Assembly: GCA_002309585.1 (NCBI GenBank)
Contig: DBXN01000010.1
Location: 1-15,486, forward strand
Length of the DNA: 15,486 bases
Reading direction: 5' to 3'
Source: Verrucomicrobia bacterium UBA1211
GTDB taxonomy: Bacteria; Verrucomicrobiota; Kiritimatiellia; RFP12; UBA1067
The notes under the pieces: model-generated
What the model was told of the DNA's origin: nothing
Database searches by the model: none
Seen by the model: the letters and a program-made list of their open reading frames with translations, nothing else
Made by a program: the position numbers and the translations under genes
In this document: one piece after another, positions 13,880 through 15,486 of the stretch
How the letters are laid out: each line of letters begins with the position of its first letter
How positions within the stretch are numbered: the first letter of the stretch is position 1

Positions 13880-14130
13880 CGTCCCCCCATCAACTCGGCT
13901 CTACGAAGAAGTTTGCGGAAACGCCAACGCGAATCATCATTCCATTCAATCTGCGGCTCGCCGAGGACGGCTCGCCCTACCCTTTGACGAACCTTTAGGT
14001 GGAGCGAACCCTCTGGGAGAGCCGCGCAGATCAGATGCATTCCACAAAAAACGTGAAAGAGCCATCAACTTGCCATTCATCCTTCGATCTTGGCGTCTCC
14101 CCGCGCCCCGCGCGGGGAGACGCCATCCGG
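13880..14130. other. Gene-free gap with repeat-like sequence
   Basis: No credible gene. From right to left: a 15-bp hairpin (14092-14124); a block at about 13997-14030 (TGGAGCGAACCCTCTGGGAG, then AGCCGCGC); and 13954-13980 with two GGCTCGCC copies separated by GAGGACG. These read like dispersed intergenic repeats. A promoter for the glycosidase-like gene must lie here, but I see only a weak TTGGCG without a good -10. Confidence 0.5.
14092..14124 (-). terminator. Perfect 15-bp hairpin after the GH51 gene
   Basis: GGCGTCTCCCCGCGC / GCGCGGGGAGACGCC with a CCC loop, starting 7 nt past the GH51 stop. No T run follows on the minus strand. It is either a strong structural 3' end or a REP-like palindrome. 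Confidence 0.55.
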
Positions 14131-15486
14131 TCACATCTTCAGGCGGAAAACCGTGAAGGAGTTGGCCGGGATCGGGGCCTTGAAGGTCGCCCCGCCCGCG
14201 AAATCCAGCTCGTTCTCCACCGTCGCGCACCGTTTCGGGTGATCCAGGTCATTGACCATACCCGGCGTGCCGGTGAGGGTCTGGACCTTCACTTTCCCTG
14301 CCGGGAAGGCCTTGCCGAGCACAACCTCCAGATCGCGTCCCGTTTCGGCCGTGTTCACGCACTTGACGATGACCTCGCCCGCCGCCTCGTCGATGCCGCA
14401 GGTCTGGAAGAAATCGGTCCTCGGCTTCGGATCCAGCGTCGCGTCCAGCACCTTCGCGCCGTCCACCGTCGTGGTCACCCGGTTGCCCCTCACGCTCAGC
14501 TCGATGTCATACCACTTCCCCGTCTCGATCGCGCCCCGCACGTGCGGGAACTCCGACCGGCCGTAGCCATACGCCTCGAAACCGTGCTCGCGGTTGACCC
14601 AGCCGCCCAGATTCGCGTGAACGTGCCGGCCGCCGTCCGCCAGCGCCCAGATGATGAACCCCTCCTTTCCGGAGAGCTTCTTCGCCTTCAGCGTCACGGT
14701 GTAATCCCGCCACTCCGGGTTTCCGAAACGCAGGGTTGTGTCCGTCACCTCCTCCGCGCTCTGGCGCAACACGCCGCCGTCGATCGACCATTTACCGTCA
14801 CGCGACCGCTTGCTGGCTCTAAGATCGGGCAGTCCCTCGAACAGGACCTTGCCGGAAGCGTCCGTCACCTTGATGTCCTTGAACTCCGCCGTCGTGTTCC
14901 ACGTCTGGAGCGCGATATTCCCCTTCAGCGACACCGGCTGCGCCGTGCACGCCGCCTCGGAGGGGATCTGCTTCGTCGGCAGGTTCGTCGCGTACATCTT
15001 CTGGACGTAATAGCTCGGCGTCCCGAAACTCCGCGCGTTGTCGAACCAGATCAGATCGGTCTTCCACTGCGTTCCGCCCACCTTGCAGAAAAGCGGCGCA
15101 TAGCTCGTCATCTCCACCACATCGCTGTTCCGCTCGAAACCGGTCATCATCGCCGCCTCGCACAGCGCCGCATAGAGCGAGTTGACGCGGTCCTGCGTGT
15201 GGCAGGCGTACTCGCCGGCGTAGACCTTCGGCTTCTTCCCGCTCCGGTCGTACTTGTCATACCGCCCGTTGGCGCCCAGCAGCCACTCCGGCGAGACATA
15301 GTAGTGCTCGTCCACCACATCCGCCACTTCCGTCGTGAGCCGGTTCCACGCCAGCTCGAAATCGCCGCCGTTCGGCGCCGCCCCCGCCGAGGAGACCAGC
15401 CGGATCTCGGGATGGCGCTTGCGCACCTCCTTCGCAATCACCTCATACCGGTCCAGGAACTCCTTGCCCCAGTTCTCGTTGCCGAT
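14131..15486 (-). CDS. GH51 alpha-L-arabinofuranosidase with inserted concanavalin-like domain, partial (5' end outside window)
   Basis: 451 C-terminal residues are visible; the frame is open to the right edge. It begins inside the catalytic barrel at IGNENW (acid/base Glu of the GNE motif). The nucleophile region is VYAGEYACH, and the barrel ends near IWFDNARSFGTPSYYVQKMYATN. A segment of about 190 residues then follows (from WNTTAEFKDIKVTDASGK to VDGAKVLDATLDPKPR) that looks like a LamG/DUF1080-type jelly roll (SGKEGFIIWALADGG, KWYDIELSVRGNRV). The GH51 C-terminal beta-sandwich resumes afterwards (VIVKCVNTAETGRDLEVVL to NSFTVFRLKM). It removes arabinose side chains from arabinan or arabinoxylan; the insert may bind glycan. 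A GTG at 15441 is only an internal valine codon. Confidence 0.9.
   Translation of the reverse strand: MGNENWGKEFLDRYEVIAKEVRKRHPEIRLVSSAGAAPNGGDFELAWNRLTTEVADVVDEHYYVSPEWLLGANGRYDKYDRSGKKPKVYAGEYACHTQDRVNSLYAALCEAAMMTGFERNSDVVEMTSYAPLFCKVGGTQWKTDLIWFDNARSFGTPSYYVQKMYATNLPTKQIPSEAACTAQPVSLKGNIALQTWNTTAEFKDIKVTDASGKVLFEGLPDLRASKRSRDGKWSIDGGVLRQSAEEVTDTTLRFGNPEWRDYTVTLKAKKLSGKEGFIIWALADGGRHVHANLGGWVNREHGFEAYGYGRSEFPHVRGAIETGKWYDIELSVRGNRVTTTVDGAKVLDATLDPKPRTDFFQTCGIDEAAGEVIVKCVNTAETGRDLEVVLGKAFPAGKVKVQTLTGTPGMVNDLDHPKRCATVENELDFAGGATFKAPIPANSFTVFRLKM

Noticed and set aside
14535..14548. Perfect palindrome CCCGCACGTGCGGG in the GH51 gene
   Set aside because: No loop, no spacer motif and no interruption of the domain; likely chance.

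Overview
The window is about 15.5 kb of GC-rich bacterial DNA (roughly 58-60% by eye). Every gene and RNA I can support lies on the minus strand. The gene set is: two Tat-type secreted enzymes, a secreted glycoside hydrolase, a GH51 arabinofuranosidase, a clostridial/PVC-like FeoB, a RhuM protein inside a type I restriction operon, and many small dispersed repeats. This suggests a gut or sediment member of the Kiritimatiellota/Lentisphaerota/Verrucomicrobiota group. That placement is inference only, since no marker gene is present.

Layout, read in the direction of transcription (high to low coordinates). (1) 15486-10823, carbohydrate and processing genes: the C-terminal part of a GH51 alpha-L-arabinofuranosidase with an inserted concanavalin-like domain, a 251-nt gap with repeat-like sequence and a 15-bp hairpin, a secreted TIM-barrel glycosidase-like protein, a Tat-exported metallophosphoesterase, and a SAM-dependent methyltransferase that overlaps it by 1 nt. 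(2) 10746-6213, a ferrous-iron operon: promoter with palindromic operator candidates, feoA-like 1, feoA-like 2, feoB with an unusual cysteine-rich periplasmic insertion, a FeoB-associated Cys-rich small membrane protein, an outer-membrane beta-barrel protein, then a strong terminator. (3) 6077-5388, an iron-type superoxide dismutase with a Tat signal and a second well-placed internal start. (4) 5209-4957, tRNA-Ser(GCU) and tRNA-Ala(GGC), each with its own good promoter, ended by a hairpin with 11 T. (5) 4886-1, a type I restriction-modification operon: hsdM, an internally deleted rhuM, hsdS, and a Y1 (HUH) transposase-like gene coupled to hsdS by an ATGA overlap and running off the left edge. 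No hsdR is inside the window.

The most interesting signal is a small composite palindromic element present twice in the R-M operon, once inside hsdM (3101-3195) and once inside the Y1-transposase gene (8-69). Each copy is a hairpin with an AC loop, a spacer bounded by GCGCAGGAC and GTTCTGCGC, and a second hairpin with a GT loop. Between the copies 7 of 18 aligned stem base pairs differ and all 7 are compensated, and the element is read in different frames in the two genes without any stop. This looks like an in-frame, intragenic REP-like or RPE-like mobile palindrome next to a candidate mobilising Y1 enzyme. Other short-period repeats (9-nt CTCTGCG units in hsdS, 9-nt GGGAC units before feoB, 7-nt CAYTGAN units before the phosphoesterase) suggest a genome rich in dispersed mini-repeats.
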